NCBI RefSeq assembly: GCF_964355755.1
Contig: NC_092672.1
Location: 38,622,501 to 38,686,500 of the forward strand
Origin: Antedon mediterranea
Lineage: Eukaryota; Echinodermata; Crinoidea; Comatulida; Antedonidae
Direction: 5' to 3'
DNA: 64,000 nt
The notes under the pieces were generated by a model, which ran no database searches, had not been told where the DNA came from, and worked only from the letters and a program-made list of their open reading frames with translations. Shown piece by piece: positions 35,085 through 46,600 of the stretch (the first letter of the stretch is position 1; the number at the start of each line of letters is the position of its first letter). Both the position numbers and the translations under genes were made by a program.

Positions 35085-38000
35085 ATGATGAGTGAAATAT
35101 TAAAAACTGAGGATGATTGTCAAGAAGATGATGCTAAAGAGAACAATTTCAGTAACGCTGTTTTTACTCCTTTCAAGCAAAAGTCTGCTAGAAGAAACTT
35201 GGGTGTTTTCGCAACCCCTACGGCTTACTATCAAGGACTGCTCACAGACTTTGGATCTGTATACAAACAGAAAGGACGCTCAGTATTTAGCAAATCTGTT
35301 AATGTAAGGAATGTCAACAAAAGCACAGAAGGACATCTGTCTGGGGATGTAATATGTTCTGAAGCTTTGGTTAATGAGAGTAAAGAAACTATACATACAA
35401 CTAATGATAGTAACAGCTTTAACCAATCAATATCTGATTTATCAAAGCAAACTGACTTGGAAACACAAGACAATTTAATCAACGTAATTGCCTTAGGAAA
35501 GACTAAAGAAATCGTTGACAACGATATTTATGATGTTAAAGATAATATTGAAGGTAATCATTCATTTGAGAAGAAAGAGGATAGTTCAGTTCAATCTGTT
35601 GATAAATTTTCTGAAGTTTTTGTTGAAAACAAAAAAACTGGACAAATATTCAATTTATCAAAGCAAACTGAGTTCTATGAAATGCAAGATAAATTCAACG
35701 TCAACGATATAGTTGCATTAGAAAATACTAAAGAAATTGTCAAAGATAGCAATGATGTTGAAGATTCTTTTGGAAAGAAAGATGAAAGTTCAGTTCAATC
35801 TTTTGAATTTTCTGAAGTTTTTGTTGAAAGCAAGGAAACTGCTCAGAATGAATCAATCTCCAATTTCTCAAAGCAAACTGAGTCTTATGAAATACAAGAT
35901 AAATTTAACGATGTAGTTGCATTAGAAAATACTAAAGAAATTGTCAAAGATAGCAATGATGTTGAAGATTCTTTTAGAGAGAAAAATGAAAGTTCAGTTC
36001 AATCTGTTGATGAAGTTTTTTTTAATGAAAATGAAGAAACTGGACAGAAAGCAGACTTTCCTGATACTAATGACAACTTGAGTCAATCTATCTCTAATTT
36101 ATCAAATCAAGCTGAAAAACAAGATGTTACGACCTTAGAAAAGTCTACAGAAATCGTCAATGATGGAAATAATTGTAAAGATAATGAGACAAAAGATGAA
36201 AGTTCACAAAATACTGTAGATAGTGGTTTATTTAGCCTTTCTAGTAGTTCAGATATAAATGAAAACGTAGAATGCAACACCAATGATATTCTGCCTCTCG
36301 TGAAACAGACCACACCGTATGTCCAAGATGATATTTGTTCATTGTCGAGAGATCTGTCGGATTCAAAGACTGAGGATAATAGTCAAGTTCTTTCAAAAGA
36401 TCTTTCCTTGAATTTACCTGAATGTAAGAATATAAAACATGATCTTGAATCAGAATGTGACAATTTTACCTGTATCCTTCAGAAAGAGAAGTTGGATAAA
36501 TTTCCAGCGTCAAGTGTTGTAATGTGCACCGAGTTTATTGATTCTACTCCACACATAAGCCAGGAAGTAAAGCTGGACAATGAACTTAACACAAATCCTG
36601 ACAAATTGCCTGGGCCTGAATCTAACAATGATTTGCCAGAAAGTCTAACAACATCTAATTGTGATATCCTATCAACTCAGGAACTGAAAATGACAGATGA
36701 CATAGACCATGAAATATTACAATTATTTCAGGATACTGACTTGTTTAATGAAAAGCCAGAAAAAAAGAAAAGAAAAGACGCTTCAAAAAGAGCAAGAAGG
36801 AAATCGGTGCGACTTCAATTAAGAGCAATAAATTTACAATCCCAAGACAACTGCATGTTGGACAAACTTGAACAAATACATGAACTAGATCCAGTTACTG
36901 AAGGAAACTCTTTAAGCAAGAACAATGATACTTGCAAAAGACAAACTAGTTCTGATTTTCCATCTGTTGAAAAAGAAAGTCTTCCTCAACCTCCACTAAA
37001 TACCAATGAGGAACTAATACATTTAGTTGATGACATAAATGATGATAAACTCAATCCCCCTAAGAAAAAAGTTGGTAGACCTAAAGGGAGTAGAAACAAA
37101 AAAAGAAGAAACGTAACAATTAAGAAAAAAGTAAATACAATTCAGAATTCTAGTGTGGAATTTAACTTTGATTCCAAAGTCTTAATGGATCCTTTTTCTC
37201 AAGGAACTTGTTTACCTTCTGACAATCCAGTAGAAAGTCAGACATCAGTAGATGATGATGACAACTTTGATGGATTAGATGACTTTGACATTTTTAAAGA
37301 AATCGTAGAACCGGGCCCAAAAGAAAAACGAACCAAGAGAAGAGAGCAAGAGGATGGACGAAAGAGAGAAAGAAGAAGATCGGCACGAATAGCTGGAATT
37401 CCAGCTATTGATACTTTGCTCTCCTTGAATAAAAGTGACAAAGATGCAAATTCTGATTCAAGTATGCGAAAAATAAGAAAAATTAAAAGAACAAGTTTTG
37501 GAAAGCCTTTAATAATGTTAAATATGTTTGGATCGATGCAAGACGATGATTCCTTTGAATCAATGGAACAAGAAACAGAGAATTATGAACAGATAGAGTT
37601 TGCTACACCTGAGCCTCCTACTCCTCAAGAAATAATCACAAATTCAATATCCTGTGAGCCTCTTTCTCCAGAATCATTGCATAGTGTTGAAGTAAAAAAA
37701 GATTTGCTTGATATTTGCGAAGAATCATGTCCTTCTGAAACACCAATTTCTGAGGATGTTTTTATTTGTGAGATTGAATCAACAAACCTGCAAACAGATT
37801 TATTATGTAATGAACTTGTGAACAACACTGAACCAAATGTATCGCTGGCAGAACCTGTTACTGCCTGTGATGTTGCTACTACTAATGATTTACTGATGCC
37901 AGATGACACAAGTCAAGTCCAACCAATAAAGCGTCAGTCTTCCCGGCGTAAACAAGTGATTCACCCTGTTCTTAAACCAAAGAAGAAGAAAGAAAGTGTG

Positions 38001-38309
38001 GAAATCCCGATGACTAGTTTAGACATAGAACAGATGTATATAAACAGGGGATACTGTTGTAAATTAACTAAACCTTGTCTTCTTGAAACAATCTTTGAAG
38101 CAGAGAAAAATGAAGACCTAGTTATCAAGTTTGGAAAAAGAAAAATAAACCGTAAAATGACTTTCCAGTCTCCCTGGTTACCAAGAAAGCGAAATACCAA
38201 AAAGAAAGGCAAACGACTAATTGGTAAAACTAGAAACTTTAAGATATCCGATGAGATACTTGTTGAACGACTCAACAACATTCTGTCTGATCTCAACTCA
38301 TTTGATTAG
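35085..38309 (+). CDS. PRR14/PRR14L-like nuclear protein with Tantalus-like domain (single coding exon)
   Basis: 1074 aa in one open frame. The C-terminal region (residues about 970-1045) carries MTSLDIEQMYINRGY, then LETIFEAEK, then a basic block ending PWLPRKR. This is the order I know from the Tantalus-like domain of vertebrate PRR14 and PRR14L. PRR14 tethers HP1-marked heterochromatin to the nuclear lamina; the function here is inference. Other features: a conserved-looking N-terminal patch FTPFKQKSARRNLGVF (residues 27-42), an AT-hook-like KKVGRPKGSRNKK near residue 663, basic clusters RRKSVRLQ and RRRSARIAG, and long acidic, Ser/Thr-rich low-complexity stretches. Residues about 107-330 are imperfect internal repeats around LSKQT, TKEIVKDSNDVED and ESSVQS. 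Two ATGs are adjacent (35085 and 35088) and I take the first. An intron lies just before the start codon. Confidence 0.85.
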   Translation: MMSEILKTEDDCQEDDAKENNFSNAVFTPFKQKSARRNLGVFATPTAYYQGLLTDFGSVYKQKGRSVFSKSVNVRNVNKSTEGHLSGDVICSEALVNESKETIHTTNDSNSFNQSISDLSKQTDLETQDNLINVIALGKTKEIVDNDIYDVKDNIEGNHSFEKKEDSSVQSVDKFSEVFVENKKTGQIFNLSKQTEFYEMQDKFNVNDIVALENTKEIVKDSNDVEDSFGKKDESSVQSFEFSEVFVESKETAQNESISNFSKQTESYEIQDKFNDVVALENTKEIVKDSNDVEDSFREKNESSVQSVDEVFFNENEETGQKADFPDTNDNLSQSISNLSNQAEKQDVTTLEKSTEIVNDGNNCKDNETKDESSQNTVDSGLFSLSSSSDINENVECNTNDILPLVKQTTPYVQDDICSLSRDLSDSKTEDNSQVLSKDLSLNLPECKNIKHDLESECDNFTCILQKEKLDKFPASSVVMCTEFIDSTPHISQEVKLDNELNTNPDKLPGPESNNDLPESLTTSNCDILSTQELKMTDDIDHEILQLFQDTDLFNEKPEKKKRKDASKRARRKSVRLQLRAINLQSQDNCMLDKLEQIHELDPVTEGNSLSKNNDTCKRQTSSDFPSVEKESLPQPPLNTNEELIHLVDDINDDKLNPPKKKVGRPKGSRNKKRRNVTIKKKVNTIQNSSVEFNFDSKVLMDPFSQGTCLPSDNPVESQTSVDDDDNFDGLDDFDIFKEIVEPGPKEKRTKRREQEDGRKRERRRSARIAGIPAIDTLLSLNKSDKDANSDSSMRKIRKIKRTSFGKPLIMLNMFGSMQDDDSFESMEQETENYEQIEFATPEPPTPQEIITNSISCEPLSPESLHSVEVKKDLLDICEESCPSETPISEDVFICEIESTNLQTDLLCNELVNNTEPNVSLAEPVTACDVATTNDLLMPDDTSQVQPIKRQSSRRKQVIHPVLKPKKKKESVEIPMTSLDIEQMYINRGYCCKLTKPCLLETIFEAEKNEDLVIKFGKRKINRKMTFQSPWLPRKRNTKKKGKRLIGKTRNFKISDEILVERLNNILSDLNSFD
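35404..36055 (+). repeat. Internal coding repeats of the PRR14-like gene
   Basis: Three to four in-frame imperfect repeats of about 70-75 codons. They share the segments SxLSKQTE, ALENTKEIV, DSNDVEDSF, ESSVQS and SEVFVExKxTxQ. The middle copies are closer to each other than to the outer ones, which suggests recent unequal exchange. Confidence 0.8.
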
Positions 38310-38386
38310 TAATGTCAATTGCAATCTGCTGTTTACAGTGTTGTTTTTAAAATATTTGTTTGATTTTTTTCTATTCTCTATCATTA

Positions 38387-38540
38387 AAGTTCTGTCTACA
38401 CTACCAATGTGACAAAAAAAATGTTATGTGCCCATATATGGACATAATGATGTCATATCACTTCCATATTTGGGTATATCACTACCATATTTGGGCACAT
38501 CATACTTTTTTTGTCATAACTAAGTTGATAGTGTAGACAA
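38387..38540. mobile_element. CArG-box MITE, copy 9
   Basis: Ends AAGTTCTGTCTACACTACC and GATAGTGTAGACA. Three perfect CC(A/T)6GG boxes: 38432-38441, 38464-38473 and 38485-38494. It lies about 75 bases after the stop codon of the PRR14-like gene, so it may be in its 3' UTR. Confidence 0.85.
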
Positions 38541-38637
38541 TTAACAAAAAAAGTAGTACAACTCCAAAAGATAATCAAAATGTTATCATTTGAAACAGAA
38601 TTTTTTTAAACACATTAAAGGTATCAGAAAATGTGTA

Positions 38638-38752
38638 AAGCTCTGTTTACACTATGGTAGTACCTGTATATATGGTAGTGATATGCCCAAATATGGTAGT
38701 GATATCATCATTTTTTTTTTACACATTAAGTCTGATAGTGTAGACAGAGCTA
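38638..38752. mobile_element. CArG-box MITE, copy 10
   Basis: Ends AAGCTCTGTTTACACTATG and TGATAGTGTAGACAGAGCT, with an internal CCAAATATGG box. It lies 100 bases from copy 9. Confidence 0.85.
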
Positions 38753-39633
38753 AGTTAAACCACTAAATTTTCTATGACCTTGGTATATGAGGGTATGATG
38801 TAGGTGGTGCTAGTAAATAAAATACAGCGTGTATTCACAAAAGATTCTATTCTATATTCTCCAAAATATTCCTTTCAATTTACAATGTATGTCCTGTTTT
38901 TCCTGGTTTTTTCTCTATTAATGTTGATTTTATAAATATTTAAAGTTTTAATTAATAATTAGAAATGTTTTTGTATTTTGTTTTTTAATGAAAATGTATG
39001 TTAATTACTTAATAGTACTGTAAATATATTTGGTATGCAGATTATTATTTTATCCAAAATTGGTTTATTATACAGCCCTCGGCCTCGAATAAATGTGTTT
39101 AGTACTAAAGTAGGACTACTTTGTTTTGTGATTATTTTTGGTGATATGCTCAGCTTTGGGTATGGCTTGTGTATGAAGACATCATGTTATGACTGGCAAA
39201 CTAATAATACACTTGAAAATGTAATCAATGTAAAATTGGTTAGTGAGTTGATCAAATCGAAAAAAAATACTGTTGAAAATACAGTACTTACGCGTACTTA
39301 CTTCTCTGCAGTATTTTTGATAGAGCGCCCTCATTTTACCTGCTCGTTGTTTTGATGTTTGGTGGGCCACAAGCCGTTGTTTTTTGTGTGCGGAATTTAG
39401 GTAAGAATAAAATTACTTTCATGATGATAATACATTATTTTTTATTAAACATGCGTGTTTTTATAGCCGCCACATTTAAGACCACGTTGAATTATACAGT
39501 AAGCCTCTATAACGATACTTACTAGCCTAGATCATCAGTGTAGTAGATAGGCATAAATAGGCCTAGGCTAGGCCCTCTAGCTAGGCCTAGTATAACTTAA
39601 GTAGGAGGCGCGGCGCGAGGAGGGTGTCTGATC

Positions 39634-40318
39634 ATTTCGGCCGCCGGTTATATGGAATTGCCAAATTCATGAAACGCCAAAAAAGACAAAATATGTATTG
39701 TTTATTTCGGCCGCCAGAATTGTAATTATTCTTGAATATGTATGACACGCCATGTGTGTTAAAATGCTATTTTTATTTACTAAACACTGTATTATTAAGC
39801 CGAATCGGCGGTCTTCAATTCTAGAAACAGCAGCAATATTTATGTCTTAATTTATGGCGTGCACTTTGCCATCACTACAGTGAATATTAATGATATTTTT
39901 TTAATAAGAAGAAGGAGGTTTTTTTTATATTCATAAATAAACACATTTTTACAAAGCACGCACATCTTCAGGACCTGTAAAATAAAAATAAACATTTAAT
40001 CAATATTCATTTTGATCAAAATATTCAGATGGTAAAATACCGTAATAAAACTTTAAATCTACGGCAAAAAAAATGTATTTAGCCCATTGCACAACTGATC
40101 TCTGGTTTAAATGACCATAGTTCTCTGTGGCGTTCCATAGACTTGGTAAAGTTATTTTTTTTCACTGTAGTACTGTAAAGTTATTTCTGGCTATTTCAAT
40201 TTGGTGCGCCATACCTGGCGGCCGAAATGATCATGCTATATTTTGTCCTTTTTGGAGTTTCATGAATTTGATCGTTCCATAACCGGCGGCCGAAATGATT
40301 GGCGGCCGAAATGCGCTG
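39634..40318. mobile_element. Inverted-repeat element with TTTCGGCCGCC ends, about 0.7 kb
   Basis: The left arm at 39634-39720 (atcatttcggccgccggtta ... ttcatgaaac) is repeated inverted at 40205-40318. The right end carries two ggcggccgaaatgat blocks and an extra one inside at about 40220. The middle is AT-rich with no coding content. Arms of about 90 bases are diverged by single bases and one short insertion. It looks like a non-autonomous DNA element; I found no clear target duplication. Confidence 0.7.
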
Positions 40319-40636
40319 TGACCCCAAGGAGGAGGGAGAATCACCATCATCCACAAATAAATAATTTGGGATAAGGCTTCGGTCGCACAATTTAGTAAGC
40401 GCGACCGAAGGAGAAGAAAAGATGTCTTTCATCAAAGTTTAGAGGTCTACTATTCCATTTTATACAAATATAGGCCATTTAATTTTATTATTGATTTTGA
40501 TGATAAATGCAAACTATTGTTATAATTCATTCACATTGTTAACTTAATATTATTAAATCATTATTTTTATAGAATTCTGTCTGATTCTTTTGATTTGTCA
40601 TGATCGAAGGACCTAGTATCATCAAAACTAAAGACA

Positions 40637-43600
40637 ATGACCTCAAATGTGACGTTGTGGGTAAAATCAGACCCATTCACTTTTGGAACACTTCAAGTAT
40701 CACCACATCCAAAACTTTCTCTACATGTAAGTAAGAGAAGAGGTATTCATGTGACTTATTTAATGTAGGCAACATTAAAAATAAAACAAAACATGAAAAA
40801 AATAAAACTTCAAATAGGCCATTTCAAAGTTTATAATAAAGTTAATCACTCCTGTAAAAAAAAAATTATATTTTCAATTAAGACAAATTAAAATCCTTAA
40901 ACATAAAATAGAATACTATAATTTACTCAAAATAAAAAAAAAATCTTTATTTTTTTGTAGTATCTAAAGAAAATAGCAAGCTATGTGAAGACTAAGGGGG
41001 ATGCAGGATACCCTAGGATAAGTTTTCCAGTATGGAAGCACATAGCATGTAATAAGCTGACAATGGCTGAAGATCTAGCCTGGATGTAAGTATTGCTACT
41101 GAAGCACATAGCATGTAATAAGCTGACAATGGCTGAAGATCTAGCCTGGATGTAAGTATTGCTACTGAAGCACATAGCATGTAATAAGCTGACAATGGCT
41201 GAAGATCTAGCCTGGATGTAAGTATTGCTACTGAAGCACATAGCATGTAATAAGCTGACAATGGCTGAAGATCTAGCCTGGATGTAAGTATTGCTACTGA
41301 AGCACATAGCATGTAATAAGCTGACAATGGCTGAAGATCTAGCCTGGATGTAAGTATTGCTACTGAAGCACATAGCATGTAATAAGCTGACAATGGCTGA
41401 AGATCTAGCCTGGATGTAAGTATTGCTACTGAAGCACATAGCATGTAATAAGCTGAAAATGACTGAAGATCTAGCCTGGATGTAAGTATTGCCGATAAGT
41501 ACAAAAAACCAAGACTTTACAAATCATTAAAATGCAGGAAACACAAAGAGTTATTGACGTCTCCCAGACCAGTCTCCCTATTATTATATATTTAGTATAT
41601 ATGGGGTTATAAAGGCATTGGCCTAAACTTTTCACTTACATCAAGTATCAAGTGAGTAGGTAGCCTTCCGCTACTTTTTCTGTCTAAGCTAAAAGCTTGG
41701 CTTTGTAGAAAAGTCGGTATTCAGTCCATAACTTTGTGTTTTTTAAGGTATTTTGAAGGCTATGATTTATTGAGTCACTATGAACCTGAAGAAAGGCTTC
41801 AGCAAGCAGAAGCCTACACAAATTGTAAAACTACCAAAGAACAAGGTAACATTTTGTTCATTAAATTAAATTGTGCATTGTAGTAGTGCAACCTACCTTT
41901 TTTTGCTGATTTTAATTACACATACAGACTACAGTATGTTGTGACTAGTGCCTTGTAAGCACATTTGAGTTTTGAGTTTTTTTATTATGCAATCAAAGGC
42001 AATTAAAATACTGTAAATAAATATAAAACTTAAATAGAAAAACATTTGCGCAAATTTAGTGGATTTGTGTGCAATATAAATTTGCTTATTTACATATTTT
42101 TGGCACAATCCATTCTTTTGTGAATTTCATGTTTATTATTAATGTTATTACTGTATTTGACACTAGATTCACTGCGAAACAAAACATCAGTAGATACGTT
42201 GCAATTCCTGCTCTACCTGTTCATCCAACAAGTTCACAAGATATCTTTAAGATCCTCATTGATGACTGGTGAGGAGTATCCTTCTCAATAATGTCATAGG
42301 TATTTTATAATGCAGTCTAGGTCCCACATTGGAAGCATGAGCATCTATATGGCATGATGCATTGTGGAAATTGCATCACCAACACGTTTTTAACCTTTAA
42401 CTAAAACTAGAGAGCCTATTTGTAAACTGTACTGTATACCCAAAACAATCAGAAATTTCAACTTTAACGAAAGATCGGAGGTCACACAAAATATTACTCT
42501 CATGATTATTGGAAGACTTGTGAGGTCTTGTAATTCACTATCTATCTATCTATATTTCCATAACAATTTATTTTAGGTGGCCAACACGAGCAAGATCACC
42601 TGATTTGTCTGGTAAAACATCGTCTACATCAAAGGTATTCACTTTCAATCAATTCTTATAAACACCAACATTGTTAAGGCTTCTTTTATAAAATGAAATA
42701 AAAGATCTTACAGACATTTCACTATAATAAATTAACTATATTGTAATTTAACAGGTTTGATCAAAGCTTATTCATTGTAAAAAGTGTCGACATTGTACTT
42801 GAATAATGTGTTTCCCATTTTCTTTGTTTGTTTGTTTCCTTCATCTTCCTGGGTAGATAAGCACACAGGTAAAGTGAACTCCCTTTGTTGTTTAATCATT
42901 TCCATGCAGTTTACATTAAGCATGCTTATTCAAAGAATTCCTATCAATGAATAACACACTTTTTTGATTCAGATTTGTTTATCCATACTTAAAAACTATT
43001 CCATCCTCTTGATGTCTCTTGCATGATTATTTATTACTAAATTAATTCTAACTCAATTTTTGTCTTTCTGGTGGTAAGAAAAATGTTTTTGATTTAATTT
43101 ATTTCTTGTTGATTTGTATGTTTCAACACACATATAGAGTAATACTGTAGTACATAAGCATACAGGATATTTATCTTTGCTTGTGGTATTTGTTATACCA
43201 GTTTCAAACTAACTGGACTGAGCATGAACATCTATTTGTGTTCAAATCATGAGTTCAAATCCTGTCTTGACACCAGAATATCTCAGCCTAACTAACAAGC
43301 CCAATCCAAAATACTTAGACATAGCATCTTATGATCTTAAGAGACTTCTCCTGTTAGGACATTTTTTATCTACAATTCTTTGCCAAGTACAGTACATACT
43401 GTATTATTTTTTTTTTCTTTCTTTCATTCTTTTATTCAATTTTTCACACTTCAAAAATAATACAAGTTATGTGAAACAATGATAACAGGTATCATAGTAA
43501 TAAACAATAAGGTAATCAAACTAATTAAAAAAAATATATAGAGATACTTGTACTTTAAAAAAACAAAACAAAGAAGTGTGAACGGAGGTCAAATAAGTAT

Positions 43601-46600
43601 GATACTTTAAGCTTGACCCCCTAACAAGACTGCAGGTTACGGTACATGACAAAAAACATTTTTAAAGAAATACATTTTTACTTCTGTTTCAATTTATTTT
43701 GCAGCATTATACACATTTAATAACATGATTTATATTATTTTTTATCTTTCTTTCTTAACAAAGTGATATTAAATTTGTATTGAATTATCACAATATAATT
43801 TATTTTGTTAATTACATTTTGAGTTAAATATGAAACCTTTTTAATAATACAACATTATTAATATTTCCTATCAAGTAGCTGAGTGTCATCATTCAAAGCT
43901 TCTATGAAACAATAGAATTGTAGTTCTGTCAATAAAAATAATGTATTCTGCATTTTGATAGATAGACTACCAAAGGAATATTTGATATAATGAATGACTC
44001 CATCTTAAGCTCTGTCTACACCATCAAACTTTATGTGACAACAAAATGTGATGTGTCCATATATGTATATACACATTTTTTTTGTCATCTAGTTTAATAG
44101 TGCAGACAGAGCTTAAAGTTATGTACAAATCACTCATCATATGAATGAATGAATCCATCTTAGGTTATGTGTACTTAGTTATGTACTTAAATCACGCATG
44201 TATACTCTTGTATTGTAGGGTCTTGATGAAAACACTTGCTTAACGTTCATACTTAACAATCTCAATGACCTCATGATTCTTCTAACAGATACAGGTATGT
44301 TTATTTGATAGTGAATTAAATACTCTAAACATGGAGTTGTAAAACTCCCTGCTCTAATAGGCAAATCCAAAAGGCCATGTAACCCCCCAGTCTTTAAACA
44401 GTGATTGGGTTCGCTTGTGACAATCCTGGCTTTTTGTTTCATTATATATTTTTATGTATTCTGTTGTAATTGTAATGAGCCGATATTGAATAAATCAAAA
44501 AATCAAATCAAACCCCCTAAGTACAATTACTAAGTACAAAGTGCTAAAATCAGTATACTTTATCATTGCAGTAACTTATAGTGGTACAACCAATGACGTT
44601 TTATTAACAATAGAATCAATACAAGCACTGGGATTGCTTATATCTGGGTCCACTGATGGCTGCAAGTAAGTTAGTACTTAAAATATCAAAACACTTGTCT
44701 GGTTTGAGGCTGTAAGTAAATTTATCCATGTATGGAAATAGACTTTTAGGATGTTCCCTCATCCTCTTTAATGCAAAGCTTTAAGATCATCACAAATGTC
44801 TTGATGTTTAATTAGTATCTTGTCATCTAATGATGCAATGATACTGATATTAATTATAAGATCATCACAAATGTCTTGATGTTTAATTAGTATCTTGTCA
44901 TCTAATGATGCAATGATACTGATATTAATTATAAGATCATCACAAATGTCTTGATGTTTAATTAGTATCTTGTCATCTAATGATGCAATGATACTGATAT
45001 TAATTATAAGATCATCACAAATGTCTTGATGTTTAATTAGTATCTTGTCATCTAATGATGCAATGATACTGAAATTAATTGTAAGATCATTACAAATGTC
45101 TTGATGTTTTATTAGTATCTTGTCATCTAATGATGCAATGATACTGATATTAATTATAAGATCATCACAAATGTCTTGATGTTTAATTAGTATCTTGTCA
45201 TCTCATGATGCAATGATACTGATATTAATTATAAGATCATCACAAATGTCTTGATGTTTAATTAGTATCTTGTCATCTAATGCAATGATACTGATATTAA
45301 TTATAAGATCATCACAAATGTCTTGATGTTTTATTAGTATCTTTTCATCTAATGATGCAATGATACTGATATTAATTATAAGATCATCACAAATGTCTTG
45401 ATGTTTAATTAGTATCTTGTCATCTAATGATGCAATGATACTGATATTAATTATAAGATCATCACAAATGTCTTGATGTTTAATTAGTATCTTGTCATCT
45501 AATGATGCAATGATACTGATATTAATTATAAGATCATCACAAATGTCTTGATGTTTAATTAGTATCTTGTCATCTAATGATGCAATGATACTGATATTAA
45601 TTATAAGATCATCACTAATGTCTTGATGTTTAATTAGTATCTTGTCATCTAATGATGCAATGATACTGATATTAATTATAAGATCATCACAAATGTCTTG
45701 ATGTTTAATTAGTATCTTGTCATCTAATGATGCAATGATACTGATATTAATTATAAGATCATCACAAATGTCTAATGTCTTGATGTTTAATTAGTATCTT
45801 GTCATCTAATGATGCAATGATACTGAAATTAATTATAAGATCATCACAAATGTCTTGATGTTTAATTAGTATCTTGTCATCTAATGATACAATGATACTG
45901 ATATTAATTATAAGATCATCACAAATGTCTTGATGTTTAATTAGTATCTTGTCATCTAATGATGCGATGATACTGATATTAATTATAAGATCATCACAAA
46001 TGTGTTGATGTTTAATTAGTATCTTATCATCTAATGATTCAATGATACTGGTATTAATTATAAGATCATCACAAATGTCTGGATGTTTAATTAGTATCTT
46101 GTCATCTCATGATGCAATGATACTGATATTAATTATAAGATCATCACAAATGTGTTGATGTTTAATTAGTATCTTGTCATCTAATGATGCAATGATACTG
46201 ATATTAATTATAAGATCATCACAAATGTCTTGATGTTTAATTAGTATCTTGTCATCTAATGATGCAATGATACTGATATTAATTATAAGATCATCACAAA
46301 TGTCTTGATGTTTTATTAGTATCTTTTCATCTAATGATGCAATGATACTGATATTAATTATAAGATCATCACAAATGTCTTGATGTTTAATTAGTATCTT
46401 GTCATCTAATGATGCAATGATACTGATATTAATTATAAGATCATCACAAATGTCTTGATGTTTAATTAGTATCTTGTCATCTAATGATGCAATGATACTG
46501 ATATTAATTATAAGATCATCACAAATGTCTTGATGTTTTATTAGTATCTTGTCATCTAATGATGCAATGATACTGATATTAATTATAAGATCATCACAAA

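Larger units (their letters stand above)
38310..40636. other. Intergenic stretch between the PRR14-like gene and TBCCD1
   Basis: No gene is recognised. It contains two CArG-box MITEs (38387 and 38638) and an inverted-repeat element (39634-40318). TBCCD1 has a good acceptor (tttttatag) at about 40572, so the exon with its start codon begins there and an upstream non-coding exon must exist, possibly near 39300-39410 where a CpG-containing stretch precedes 'ggtaag'. Confidence 0.4.

Noticed and set aside
40600-40740. Upstream ATG at 40600 as the TBCCD1 start
   Set aside because: It is out of frame with the conserved N terminus that begins at 40637. It could be a short upstream frame, but nothing more supports it.
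40981-41504. Two minus-strand open frames of about 150-160 codons with perfect repeats
   Set aside because: They are antisense readings of the 66-bp TBCCD1 exon-donor array.
42167-42268. TBCCD1 exon 4 ending at the GTGAGG donor (42269)
   Set aside because: That donor puts the next exon in the wrong frame. The donor at 42276 gives GEEWP, matching the known protein.
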